From NCBI GenBank assembly GCA_958295665.1, contig OY282560.1:47616333-47680332 (forward strand): 64,000 bases of DNA, in the 5' to 3' direction. Below the pieces are notes generated by a model. That model worked only from the letters and a program-made list of their open reading frames with translations. It was not told the DNA's origin and ran no database searches. This document shows positions 34,401-45,939 of the stretch, piece after piece. The DNA comes from Tipula vernalis (lineage: Eukaryota > Arthropoda > Insecta > Diptera > Tipulidae). Made by a program: the position numbers and the translations under genes. How positions within the stretch are numbered: the first letter of the stretch is position 1; the number at the start of each line of letters is the position of its first letter.

Positions 34401-37400
34401 AGCTGCAGCATGACAGTGGCTCAGATTTGACCATCATCTCGCAAGCAAGTCGGGTGAAGCTTGGCGAACCAACTTTAAAACGGTACAATGGAACTGCCGT
34501 AAACGCTTCTGGCGAGCCTATCCAGATCTTGGGATCTATTGGGAAAATTTTCGTCTCACCGTCATCGCTGAACCTTTTCGGCAACGAATGGATGCTGAGA
34601 CTGAATTTATGGGATGTGCCACCGTCAGTATATTGTCACAATGTCAAGACAATCAACAACGGTCCACGCACACTCGAACAAGTGGTTGAAGCGAATTTTC
34701 CACTGGTTTTCTCCAATACCTTGGGTTGCTGCAACCAAATCAAGGGCAACGTCGCTCACACTTAAGCCAGAGACAAACTCGATCTATCGCCGTGCACGGC
34801 CGGTGCCACATGCAGCCTCAAAGCCAATCGAGGACGAACTGTTTAGATTACAGTGCCATGGTGTCATCGTACCAATCAGCTACGCGGACTAAGCCGCACC
34901 AATCGTGGTAGTGAAAAAGAAAGACGGGCGCAAACGAATCACCGCCGACTACTCTACAGGACTCAATGACGCGCTGGAACCGTATAAATACCCGCTCCCA
35001 ACGAAAAAGGGAATAATGGCTAAGCTCGCGGGAAATACAATTTTCACTGTCATCGACATGTCTGACGCCTTCCTGCAGGTGGAACTCGACGATGCTTCAA
35101 TAAAGCTGATGCCGATCAACACTCATTGCGGGCTGTTTCAGGTTAATCTCTTGCAACAAGGCGTTAAAACGGCTCCCGGCATTTTCCAACAATTAATGGA
35201 CACTATGACAGGCGGCATCGACGGTGTTTTCCCTTGGATCGACGACATTATCATCGGAGGCAAAGACGATAAACAGCACCGCGAGCGCCTTTTCAACGTT
35301 TTAAGCCGCATGCAAGAATATGGATTCACTCTCAAACCATCAAAATGCTCTTTCGGTCAGAAGTCCGTCGAGTTTCTGAGCCGGCATCCGGCAAAATCCA
35401 GCCAAGTTGGAAGTCATACAGCAGCTGCCACCGCCATTGGACATTACCCAGCTGCGCGCTTTCTTGGGTGCGGTAAACTGGTATGGCAAGTTCATACCCA
35501 AACTCAAGGAAATGCGCGGGTCACTCGATGAACTGCTGAAAGACGAAGTCGAATACCAGTGGACCGAAGCCCAAGACACGGCATTTAGCCAGCTAAAGGA
35601 AGTGCTCGCATCTGATTGGGCTCTAACGCGCTACGACCCAGCCAAGAAAATTATTATCGCAGCAGATGCGTTCAGCTATGGATGGGGCGGTGTACTCATG
35701 CACCAACTGGATAACGGCACCAGGAAGCCCGTCATGCACGTATCGGGATCGTTTACGAAGGCGGAAAAAAATTATGCCCAGGTTCAAAGGGAGGCGTTGG
35801 CCCTGGTGCGGATACTGAAAAAATTTCATCGTTTCGTGTACGGCCGCAAATTTGAGCTGCAGGCAGACCATCATATCAGCCGCTGCTAGCCATCTTCGGT
35901 GCGAGAAGTGGTATTCCAATATACACCGCAAACCGTCTACAGCGATACGCAGAGAAACTTCTTGCTTACGATTTTGAGATCAGGTATGTAGACACAAAAA
36001 GCTTCGCTTATGCCGATTTCATTTCGAGATTAATCGCGACACAACCGCTGCTCGAATCCGAAGATGCCGTCATCGCAACCGTCGATGCGGAAAATCATGA
36101 TTGTTTCGCGATTGACACCGCTAAATCGCTGCCAGTCAACTTTGGGGACATTCAAAAGGCGACCGCAGAAAGCAGCGTGCTTCAAAAGGTCGCGCAATAC
36201 GTCACATATGGTTGGCCACGCCAGCAGAAGCTTATTCCCAACTCAGCAGCAACACATTTCTTCAATCGCAAGTCGGAGTTGTCGGTGGAGCAGGGATGTC
36301 TGTTTCTCGGCGATCGAATCATCATTCCAGACAGATTCCACAACCAATTGTTGAACGAATTACACGATGGGCATCCAGGGGTTGCACACATGAAACTGCT
36401 TGCGCGAAGCAAGTTCTTCTGACCGGGTATGGGTGGAGCGATCGAACAAGTGGTGCGCCAATGCACCGATTGCGCAATCAATGCAAAGTCTCCAACAAAA
36501 TGTAAGCTTCAGGTCTGGCCGAGCCCCAAGGAAGCTTGGTCACGAATCCACATCGACTACGCCGGGCGATTTCTACTATCTGGTTATCGTCGACGCGTTC
36601 TCCAACTGGCCAGAGATTTTCAAAATGCACAGCACCACCGTAGCTAAAACAATCGATAATTTGTGCGAAGTTTTTGCATGCCAAGACATCTGCGAAACTA
36701 TCGTCTCTGACAACGGTCCGCAATTTGTCTCGGCTGAGTTCAAACGGTTCTGTGAGGCGAATGGCATCAAACATTTGACATCAGCACCCTATCATCCTCA
36801 ATCAAACGGGCGCGCGGAACGTTTCGTCGGCATGCTCAAAACCGGACTAAAAAAACTCGAAGGCCAGGGCAACGCGGAACATTTCCTGCGCAAATTCCTC
36901 ACGTGCTATCGCTACACACTATCACCAGCACTCGGGGACAAATCACCGTTCCAATTGATGACCGGGCGAGAAATGCGCACCAAGCTGGACTTAATTAAGC
37001 CACCACCAGTGCACAACGATGGACGAAATATTGAAATGGAGGAGCGATTCAACGCTCACCACGGGGCGAAGCACAAAGAATTCATGGGTGGCGAGAGGGT
37101 GTTCTTCAAGTGTATGAATGGCAACGGTTGGACCTGGCAGGCCGGTACAGTAATTGAACGCCGAGGAAAGGTCAACTATTTGGTCCAAGCACAGATGAAG
37201 ACTAGCGAACGAAAGGTCACGTGCCACGCCAATCAATTGCGAACGCGTTTCACGGCTGCGCCACCATCAGAAGAAGACAACGTCTTGATGGACATTTTCG
37301 AGTTGCGACAAACGCAACGTGTAGTGGAACCGATCATTGTTCCGCAACAACTACTCTCAGAGGAGGAACCAGGGCCAGCACTGGGTGCAGAGCCACAGCA

Positions 37401-37587
37401 CGGTGCAGAGCCACAGCAACCCCGTAGGTCCCAGCGAACAACAGCTGGAAAGCTACCGCCGCGTTTTGTTGATTACGAGTTGGCGCCGACGGCCACTCTA
37501 AATGGGGAGAACTGTGAGGTGTGCTACTGTATGGCACGTGCGACTGTAGGGCAGACAACGAACGCTACTAGAAAAGGTAGCGGTTAG
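34382..37587 (+). pseudogene. Gypsy C pol: protease, RT, RNase H, integrase
   Basis: Protease (about 34385-34600) has LQHDSGSDLTIIS. RT (34620-35390) has VVVKKKDGRKRITADYSTGL, FTVIDMSDAFLQVEL and a catalytic box reading FPWIDDIIIGG, where Trp replaces the usual Tyr of YxDD. RNase H (35407-35889) has FLGAVNWYGKFI and AQVQREALALVRILKKFHRF. Integrase (36200-37560) has HPGVAHMKLL, CTDCAIN, YLVIVDAFSNWPEIF, TIVSDNGPQFVSAEF and NGRAERFVGMLK, so its DDE residues are present. Frame breaks lie near 34640, 34890 (stop), 35385, 35890 and 36420. The last frame reads into the 3' LTR. Confidence 0.85.
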
Positions 37588-37707
37588 TAGTAAAAGTAGG
37601 AATGTCAAACACACGATACGTAAGGAGATACACGTGTAAAGTATTAATAAATATAAGAGTTTAAATATATACATATCGTTTTATTCGGGACAACTGAAGT
37701 TGTCACA
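37513..37707 (+). repeat. Gypsy C 3' LTR
   Basis: 195 bp, partner of 32889-33087, followed by TTTAC at 37708-37712. The pol reading frame runs on into this LTR for about 75 bp before it stops. Confidence 0.93.
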
Positions 37708-37712
37708 TTTAC

Positions 37713-38990
37713 ACTATGCACTTATGACGCAGATCCCTTTTTACGCCTTCTAACATCATTTCTCCATATATGTCGCCGCCTATTTAAAGATCAATGGTCC
37801 GGGAGTATTGACAGCAGAGTCGACTAGGATTACTTCCTTTTGTAGGTCGTTATCTAAGCCCAATAAGTTCTTGTCTGGAAGCGGTTTAGTGATAGTCCTC
37901 AGAACTAAAGCATTAACTTGTATCTTGAAGATCGATGAAAATCTTGAGCTATATCTATTGTTATCTGTTGATGTGAATGTACTGTTAAAACCCTTATTCT
38001 TGACAAGCCTCTAGTTGTTGTTCTGCTTGCTGCCTGGATCGATTAGTGCCCCTAATATGTTGAAACCATCGTAAATATTCTGTACTTATACTAGGGCTGT
38101 TTTTAATTCTAAAAGAACTGCGCTACAATTCACGTCGAATGTTGACATCTTCAGCTTGACTGTACTGTGTTCTTGGTTTTTTACGTGTAGCAAACTATGT
38201 TGCAGGTAAAACAACAAATTTTACTGCTGCAACTTAACTTGTTGTCATATGGTGCATCTGGATTTCTTTCGGAAATACTTAAAACTTCGAAACGTGGACA
38301 TGAATCGGTTTTGTGATTTTTCTCACAACATACGCAAATATTATTTGGTTGTGTGGCAGCTACGAAAGCGAGTTTTAGCGGTTGCGGTTGAAACTTTACT
38401 TGTTGTTTTTTCCTTGCTCACACTTTCCACAAACGCGTTCGCAATGAAAAAACTTTTTACTTACAGGTTTGTATTGATTACCAACATAACGAAGAACGAT
38501 TTATGTTTGTTATGTTGGAAATTCATACAAACCTTTAGGTTAAAAGTAAAACGTTGTTTCATTGTGAATCCTCTGTTAATTATCTTTCTCGAAGGAAATC
38601 TGGGCCTTCTTCCCACTATAATTTATTGTTTTGGAGTGCTAATACTGTCGTATCGCCTAAAGCTATATACGAATGGATTGTAACATAGTTTTTACTGCTT
38701 AAATTCGGGCATTTCGATCTTGCAATTCACCATGTGATCCAACACACCGCAATAGTTAAATCTGACCACGTATATAGTATGTTTTGAGGTTGTTGATTTT
38801 CAAGATTCTTTGTATGTGCTTAAGTAATTTTGTCAATAATCGAGTTGCATTTAGCTCCAATCGAGGAATGGATAGCTTTATTTTGGATGGCGCGACTCCT
38901 ACTTTGGTGACTGAAGCCGTTCACTTATTAAGTAACGGTTTCTTGCATTTGACCCCTCCCTTCATCCTCGGTAACAGATTCGATTGTAAC
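37713..38990 (-). pseudogene. BEL/Pao protease and gag remnant
   Basis: Just right of Gypsy C the minus strand reads GGDIYGEMMLEGVKRDLR, and further upstream IQVNALVLRTITKPLPDKN and then GALIDPGS near 38050, the core of a BEL/Pao protease region. From 38060 to about 38990 the strand shows scattered Cys and His codons and short frames that could be gag, but I cannot align them. Decay is strong, with many stops. Confidence 0.55.
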
Positions 38991-39000
38991 ATATAAACTA

Positions 39001-39433
39001 TAATTTCTATATCCCGCTCACTTCAAACGTAATTAATCGACAATATATTGTAGTTGCGTATTCGTTATCGAGCAAAGTCATCCAATTGGAATAAATAGCT
39101 TGGATGCGTCGAATAGTAGTGAGTAGCTAGTTGGTTGGTTGTTTGTTGGATAGATGCAACCTAAAGCCCTTCGCCAATACGAAAATGAAATTAGATACGA
39201 TTTGATTTTTTACCAAATGATTGCGAATCAATTTTTAGTAAAATCGGATTACTCAGTAAACCCCAGCTCTTCCCGCTGATTTCCCCAATTTTTTTTCAAA
39301 ATTCTTAAAAAATTGTCGCGCTATAACTACCTATCTAAATTTATTACCCTTACCTTTATTAGGTTGTGACCGGATTAGAACCCATTTTGCTTCAGTCGTA
39401 CGTAACCTCAAATTAAAACATTCTCAAGCCAGA
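39001..39433. other. Spacer past the 3' end of the THAP gene
   Basis: No coding signal. TTTATT at 39340-39345 and 39355-39360 (AATAAA on the minus strand) could serve as poly-A signals of the THAP-DDE gene. No repeats were noticed. Confidence 0.4.
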
Positions 39434-40824
39434 TCACAAGCTTACAAGTTTATTGTCTTCAAAAATTGGTAAACTTAAATTCGAGATTGAACATATTATT
39501 GTAATTATGTCATCTAGGTAAGGAAGCATGGACAAACCTATTTTTTCGGTTAACATTTTAAACGTTTTTATTCTAAATATTCGGGTCTCAACATGTACAC
39601 AAGCTGCTTGAATACGACGGCCTCTTTCGACATTCATCTTATCGTTCACCCCACCCAGAGACGTAAAACTTGGATGAATCACGTCAATTCCCGCTTCTTC
39701 TAGCTCTTTACCAAATTCAAAGCTTTTATTGACCATTACTACATCGTCTTGCTTAAGATTTTGTAGCAAATCGTTTAAATTGAAAATCGCTTTGTCTTGT
39801 GTTTGCTCAATAGTGCTCGTGCTTATAAAGTTTATGTGTCCAGATGGTGACGCACCAATTAGCAATTTCATTCTATTGCAACGGGAATTATTACACGTAC
39901 GGCAGGTGAAGCAACGAAATTGGACAGTTTTCATTGTAATGCACTGTAATACGGTCATTGTGTTACTGAAATGTTTAAAACATTTTGGTAAATTTTTAAT
40001 GTTTTGTTCCTGAGTCTGCCAGTATATATTTGGTTTTAATGCTTTTGCTAAAAGTTGTACACAGTCAATGAAATATTTTTGTGCTGTTTCTTCGTTTATA
40101 TCAAAGAGAAGGGCTACTTGTTCGTTGGTCATATTGGTTTTTATCTGAAACATGGTTAGAATAATTCGATTTTTCAAACTTGTATATATTTTTTCGGCTG
40201 GACGGGTCATCAAGCACAGGTCAATCAATTTTTGTAATAACATAAAATTTTGAATTCCGGTCATTGCATTTAACTTGTCATCAGAGTCGTCTAAATTGAA
40301 CGGTAACTTAATTAAATTCGATAGATCACTAATAAATTGAGCATCGTTGCTTTCACAAAGAGGATCCATTTCAGCTTCCTGATTTTGAAAACTAGAAGCA
40401 AATCGTTAGCACAAATTAAATTTTACAAATATTTTAATTTTTATTTTTTTTTTAAATACCTGTCGCTTATCTTCCTCCGTGTACGTTTTTTTCCGTTGCT
40501 TCCTTTCGTTGGCAAATTCTCAGTAGGGAAAGCATTATTGGTTAGCCTGACTCTGTGCTGCACATTATCTCGTTCAATCGGAATAAGTAAATGTTTTCTT
40601 TTAAAATGCTTACTACAAATGGCAAACCGCTTAGGCAGCTCCTTTCCCAATTTTAGAGCACATTTCCATTTTGCTAATTCTTTTTTATTCTCCATCACTT
40701 TCATAGGAATTTGGTGCATTGAAACTCCCGTTACGTCGGTAGAATCACATTGTGGCACTCCACAATACCTTCCCCAAATAACTGAAGCCTTTAGCTTTTT
40801 ACTTTCACTTTTATTCATTGTCAC
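39434..40824 (-). CDS. THAP zinc-finger protein with Harbinger-type DDE_4 domain
   Basis: Exon 1 (40460-40824) encodes a THAP DNA-binding domain: C-x4-C (CGVPQC), a conserved Trp in ELAKWKCALK, C-x2-H (CSKHF) and a terminal AFPTENLP like the AVPTIF signature. A GT-AG intron (40392-40459) joins in frame to exon 2 (39434-40391), for a total of 440 aa. Exon 2 has a helix-turn-helix (TNEQVALLFDINEETAQKYF) and a DDE_4 (PIF/Harbinger) fold with LLIGASPSGHINFIS and CVHVETRIFRIKTFKML. The first and second catalytic Asp positions appear to be Gln (LQCITM) and Asn (VMVNKSF), while the Glu is kept. It is open throughout, so it may be a domesticated, catalytically dead transposase with a DNA-binding role. 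Confidence 0.8.
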
Positions 40825-41496
40825 ACATACACAATATTTTTAATCTTTAATAGTTTTAAGCAAAATTTATTTTAAAAATCCAAAAATTACGGTTCTTGAT
40901 TAATCCAATTGACTTAAGAGGTTAAAACATTGTCCGCTAGATCTCATCTGATGTATCGTTTGGAAATTATTCGACTGCCACTGCACAGATGAATCTTGGA
41001 AATAAACAATTTACGAAACTCTACATTTATTTTATCTATTCATAATTTATTGTATTATATACCTATTGAACACGTATTAAGTATTTCGTAATTTGTAAAT
41101 TTTGAAATATTTAGATAAAAATTAAATTTCATGTCAAAAAATGAACACAACAATAAATTCGAGTTCGAAAATCACAGTAAAAATTCGAACAAAAACAAAA
41201 ACATACAAAAGTCACTCTTCCACTTGTCACATAATATAACATTTCATTGGTTATTATCAACTTGACGTGTGAGTGTGTCGGACTGATGTACGACGAAATT
41301 ATTTTTTTTTGCATTCAATTTCTTGTCGTGCATCTACTTGAAATAATTTTTAATTGCAGTAAATTTAAATGATTTAATAAAAATCAGTGTTTATTGTATG
41401 CAGTGCAATATTTGTATGGGTGTTGCATTTCAAATCACGAATTCACAACAAAAACATTCATCGAGTGCGAACGATTAAAAATAGTCCACTACGAAA
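40825..41496. promoter_or_regulatory. Shared upstream region of a head-to-head gene pair
   Basis: About 670 bp separate the start codons of the THAP-DDE gene (minus) and the RPRD1 gene (plus). It must hold both 5' UTRs and promoters. No clear TATA box was assigned, and no gene or repeat was found. Confidence 0.5.
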
Positions 41497-42689
41497 ATGT
41501 CATTTACGGAAAATACGCTCGTAAAAAAGCTGTTGGAACTAAATTCCAGTCAGCAGAGTATCCAGACCCTATCACTGTGGGTAATACATCACAGAAAACA
41601 TTATCAACTAATTTGTAAGACATGGTTTAAGGAATTTCAAAAAGGTGAGTTTTTGTTGTTGTTGCATTTCTCGAAATCGATTTGTTTTTGTCTCACCCGG
41701 GGTAACGTGTATTAAATGCTAATCGATTTGATTCTGTTCCAGTCGTTGAAGAAAAGAAGTTAACATACATGTATTTAGCCAACGATGTAATTCAGAATAG
41801 TAAAAAGAAGGGACCCGAATATGGAAAGGAATTTGAGAATTACATAGGAAAGGCGTTCAAAAATATTGCAGAGCACTGTACCAATCCTAATATATATCGT
41901 AGCCTGGATCGGTTGTTAAATATATGGGAGGAGCGAGGAGTTTATGATGCAGAGCATATAACAATGTATCGGTCAACATTGCATGCTGCGAAGGGCGAAA
42001 GTACAACACCTGAACCGGTCGAAGAACAACCCAAACCTATAGAAAAGAAACGTAAGAGTGATAGTGATGCTGCGAGTGATGTGTCTACCACATCAAGTAA
42101 GAAAGCAAAACCAACCACAGTGGCGGCCACAACTGAAATCTCCAAAATTATCAGTGAGACGACGGTTGATGTGAACGGCACACTGGAAACACATGTCACA
42201 TTAAATCCGGTGACACCCGAGGGAGATCCACCCGAGCCTGAGGAATTAATCAAAGCTTTACTAGAATTAGAGAATTCAGCGTCTAGTGATGCTGTTGTTC
42301 GTGGTAAAATAGCAAATCTCCCGTCAGAGTTGTCTGATATTTCGTATCTAAGTAAAATCGAGGATAAAGAGGCTGCTGCACGTTTTGCGGTCCAAGTGAA
42401 TGAAGCTGTCCATCTACTGAACGAGTATAATGCTAGGCTAGCAACCGAAATGGAAAATCGTAAAAGACTTGCCGTTATGCTACGTGATTTTCTTCAGGAG
42501 CAAAAGGAACTGCTCGTCCAAGCAGAACAACGTCTTGACGATTACAACAAAAAATTGAATAAAGTGAAAACACTGCAGCGAGAAGTTCGCAACCATTTAC
42601 AAAATTTACCTGATCTAAAACAATTGCCGGATGTAACGGGTGGGCTGGCACCGTTACCATCGGCCGGCGATTTATTCAATATCCATTAA
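41497..42689 (+). CDS. Rprd1: Regulation of nuclear pre-mRNA domain protein 1 (RPRD1A/B ortholog)
   Basis: RPRD1 proteins bind the phosphorylated C-terminal domain of RNA polymerase II in the nucleus and help phosphatases act on it, affecting transcription termination. Exon 1 (41497-41644) begins MSFTENTLVKKLLELNSSQQ and continues TLSLWVIHHRKHYQLICKTW. A 98-bp GT-AG intron (41645-41742) follows, and exon 2 (41743-42689) restores the frame at KKLTYMYLANDVIQNSKKKG. The product is 364 aa; human paralogs have a little over 300. Residues about 1-130 form the CID domain, then comes a Lys-rich linker (EKKRKSDSDAASDVSTTSSK), then a long C-terminal coiled coil (about 250-340). No defects were found. 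The intron position inside the CID is supported by frame and homology. Confidence 0.96.
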
Positions 42690-44290
42690 ATAGTAAGAAT
42701 TATGCTCGTCATATTAGGTTTATACAATAATATACTAACCATCAATAGTGCGCGCGCTTTAACCATACAAATTTCGATCCTATAATCCCTAAATTCCTGG
42801 TTTAAAGTTTGGAGCACACAAACACAAGTTTCCCTCCCAAAAAAAAAAAAAAAAAAAGTTTTAAATTTGAATTACATATTATGTTAGTTAAAAAAGAAAA
42901 AGTTTTATTTAAATTGAATGAATAAAAGAATCATGTATGTATATCGGACGGAAATATTTGATAAAAAATAAACGAGTGGTTTTTATTTTATTGGCATTGT
43001 GCATTTTGATAAGCGAATTCCTTGAATGTATTTTCCCATTTGATTAAAATTAGTCGGTAAAGTAGAGTAACAATTGTTTATAGTTCATGTGGTAATTCAT
43101 AGATGGCGCCTATATATTAGGGGAATTATTAGTAATTAATCAACATTTGGGCAGATTAGTATACTTTTCCACCCCTATTCCGTTTGACGTGTCACTTGTA
43201 CCGACAAAAAATTTTGGACAATCGTCGTTTGAAGTGACAAACATTCTTTTACGCCGCATTCTCTTATCACTTCGATCGACTAAGAGAATACCAATTAAAA
43301 ATATCGAATGAAGTGACACGACAGGTGAGATGCAGGTGATATTGACGTTTAGTAATGAGACACTCGATGTCCTGGCAGTATTGGCCGACAAAATAAACGA
43401 CGTTTTACCTTCAATTAAATACAACTTGGATCAAATAAGTCTCCAGCACCAAACTTGCCCCAGTAAAGTCAGCCATGTTGTTTACATCGACATTTCGATG
43501 AGCAATGGTTCCAATCACAAAACCGATCCGGCAGTAGATCTGGCTGAAGAAGGCCAATAAATGCGGTAACCCGGAAGGTTGTTAGTATGAGGCTTTAAGC
43601 AAACAGTCCAATCACATTTAGCGTGACCAACTCATAAGTCGCTTATTCATATTTGACCCCTACAGCTGACCAGAGGACGCGCCCAAGAAACCATTTTCCA
43701 CTCTTTGGCGCAAACAATACACCGATTCGCACTTATTGTTCATCAATACTGAACCTTCATTTTGGGCTTCGACAAACGTTTACCTGAATGTTTATTATAG
43801 CGGAGGCTTTAAGGCCAATCATAGTTGCAGACCTTCTTAGACAATGCGGATTGACTAATAGATCCAGTTACAACTTTTTTCGCAGTGGGCAAGATGATTG
43901 TAGGTTTCTAATGCAGTAAAAAATTTTGAAGTATATTCTTTGCTTATGAGTCTAGTCCTCTCCACCTAGTGCAGCAGAAAAATGGGGAGTGTAGGCCTTG
44001 CGACGATTACCTGGCATTAAATGCAAATAATACTGTATCAGACGTTTGCTCCATTCCACACTTACAGGATTTCATATACCGATTGGTACGTACGTTCTTC
44101 ATAATATTAAACTTGGTTAGGGTATATCACCAGATATCGGTTTAACCAGCGGATATCCCAAAGATAACAATTTGTACGCCTTTTGGGCCATTCGAATTTA
44201 AGCGTATATAATGGAATTTAACTAAGCAGAGCTGGAAATGGATGATTCCAGATTAATTTTTATTTAAAAAAAAAACCTTTTATTTTTCTT
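42690..44290. other. Spacer between Rprd1 and the copia element
   Basis: After the Rprd1 3' UTR (to about 42990) the sequence holds no supported gene. A 76-codon frame at 43330-43560 begins with ATG but shows no family I recognise and could be chance. The rest, including 43560-44280, is single-copy-looking sequence of average base composition without identified features. Confidence 0.4.
42921..42926 (+). terminator. Predicted poly-A signal of Rprd1
   Basis: AATAAA about 230 nt past the Rprd1 stop. A second AATAAA is at 42967-42972. Either could be used. Confidence 0.5.
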
Positions 44291-44426
44291 CTTTTAGGTT
44301 ATGGCACTTGAAAAAGATATTATTGACTCAATTGAAGTTAGCTACAATAGTTAAATACAGTGAAACATATGAAATGATTCAAATGCGTTCAATGCTTATT
44401 ACCAATACTCCTCCTCATTTGAATCA

Positions 44427-45939
44427 TCAGTTAACTCCACATGCATCCCGAAGAACATTGACACGAGGTCCCGCCAATGGTTTTGTCAACAAATCTGCCA
44501 CCATAGTTTCCGTAGGGCAATATTGGCATGTAACAATACATTTGTCGATGTAATCCTTGACAAATGCCTCTCGAACATTAATATGTTTAGTACGTGACGA
44601 CAATTTCTCCTCCTTAATGAATTTCAAACAACTTTGATTGTCTTCGAAAATTGTTGTCGGTTTTTCAATGCGTTGATCGAAATCATTGAGTAAACGACGA
44701 ATCCAATTCGCCTCTTGACATGCTTCAGACAACGCAATAAATTCTGCTTCCGTTGATGATAACGCAATGCAATCCTGTCTTCGACTGCACCAACTGAGAA
44801 TACCGTTACAATACTTGAATATGTAACCAGATTGTAACTTTCTGCTTGCACGATCATCAGCCCAACTTGCATCTGCATATCCGATTAACTGATCCGTACC
44901 ATCACTCTTGCCAAGTGACAATTGCAAATCGGCAGTACCCTTGAGATACTTTAATACTTGTTTCAATTCGTTCCAATTCTCCTGGTTTGGACTGGACATC
45001 TTTTGTGCTAGAATTGAAACTGCTGCCGATATATCAGGTCTCGTGTTGATTGATATGTACGCAGTAAAGCAACCGAGCAACTTTTGCCTAACAACAAATC
45101 CGTATCTCCTCCTTTACCATATCCAACTGATAATGGAACTGAGGACTCCTTTGCATCAGACATTTGGAAATCCTTTAGTAATTTTCCAATGTAAGCAGTC
45201 TGATTCAACGTGTAATAGCCAACTGCTTCCTTCTTGACTTGAAGAATCATGAAATCCTTAATCTCTCCCAAGTTCTTAATCTTGAATTTCGAACTTAAAA
45301 ACGTTTCGCACTTGGAGATTATCTCGTTGTTTTCACCAGCAATGACCACATCGTCAACGTAGATTAATACGTAGCATATGTATATTTTAAAACCGAAATC
45401 GATGAGAATTTGATGAATTGTTTTGTTCCAATTGCGCGCTGATTGCTTTAGACCATATAAACTCCGTTTTAGTAGACACACTAAATCTTCGCCGCCTTCA
45501 ACTTTGAATCCTGGAGGTTGTCTCATGTAAATTGTTTCAGACAATTCACTGTTGAGAAAAGCCGTTTTCGCATCTAGATGATAAACCTTCATGTCCTTGT
45601 TTGCTGCCACTGTAAGCAATGTTCGAAACGTAGTTTGACGAACAACTGGAGCAAACACCTCTGATCATAGTCAGTACCGTATTTTTGCGAAAAACCTTGA
45701 GCAACAAGCCTTGCCTTGTGTCTGACTACTTTTCCATCTGAATTGCCCTTTAGCTTGTAAATCCATTTGCAGCCAACTAGATTTGCACCTTCTGGAATTT
45801 TCACAAGCTCCCATGTTTGATTCTCCATCAATGACTTCATCTCATCTGTCATTGCTTGAATCCACAGCCTCTTTTGATCACCCTTGATAGCTTCTACGTA
45901 GCACTTTGGTTCTTGAATGACTGAACTCACCACGTTCAT
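44427..45939 (-). pseudogene. copia reverse transcriptase and RNase H
   Basis: RT starts near 45850 (AMTDEMKSLMENQTWELVKI, GCKWIYKLKGNSDGKVVRHK, ARLVAQGFSQKYGTDYD), continues after a frame change at about 45620-45660 with KVYHLDAKTAFLNSELSETI and the catalytic YVDDVVIAG (about 45355), and after another near 45050 with CFTAYISINTRPDISAAVSI. RNase H shows YADASWADDRASRKLQSGYI and ALSSTEAEFIALSEACQEAN and ends CPTETMVADLLTKPLAG near 44480. At least two frame shifts inactivate it. Confidence 0.82.

Larger units (their letters stand above)
32889..37707 (+). mobile_element. Gypsy C LTR retrotransposon
   Basis: LTRs at 32889-33087 (199 bp) and 37513-37707 (195 bp), both with TGTGAGG...GTCACA ends, are flanked by TTTAC (32884-32888 and 37708-37712). 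The 5' LTR is followed directly by the primer-binding-like GTGGCGACGAGGAG. Gag, protease, RT, RNase H and integrase follow on the plus strand in Gypsy order. Several frameshifts and at least one nonsense codon break them. The LTRs differ by several substitutions and a 4-bp indel, so it is older than Gypsy A. It is inserted in the BEL element between protease and RT. Confidence 0.94.
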
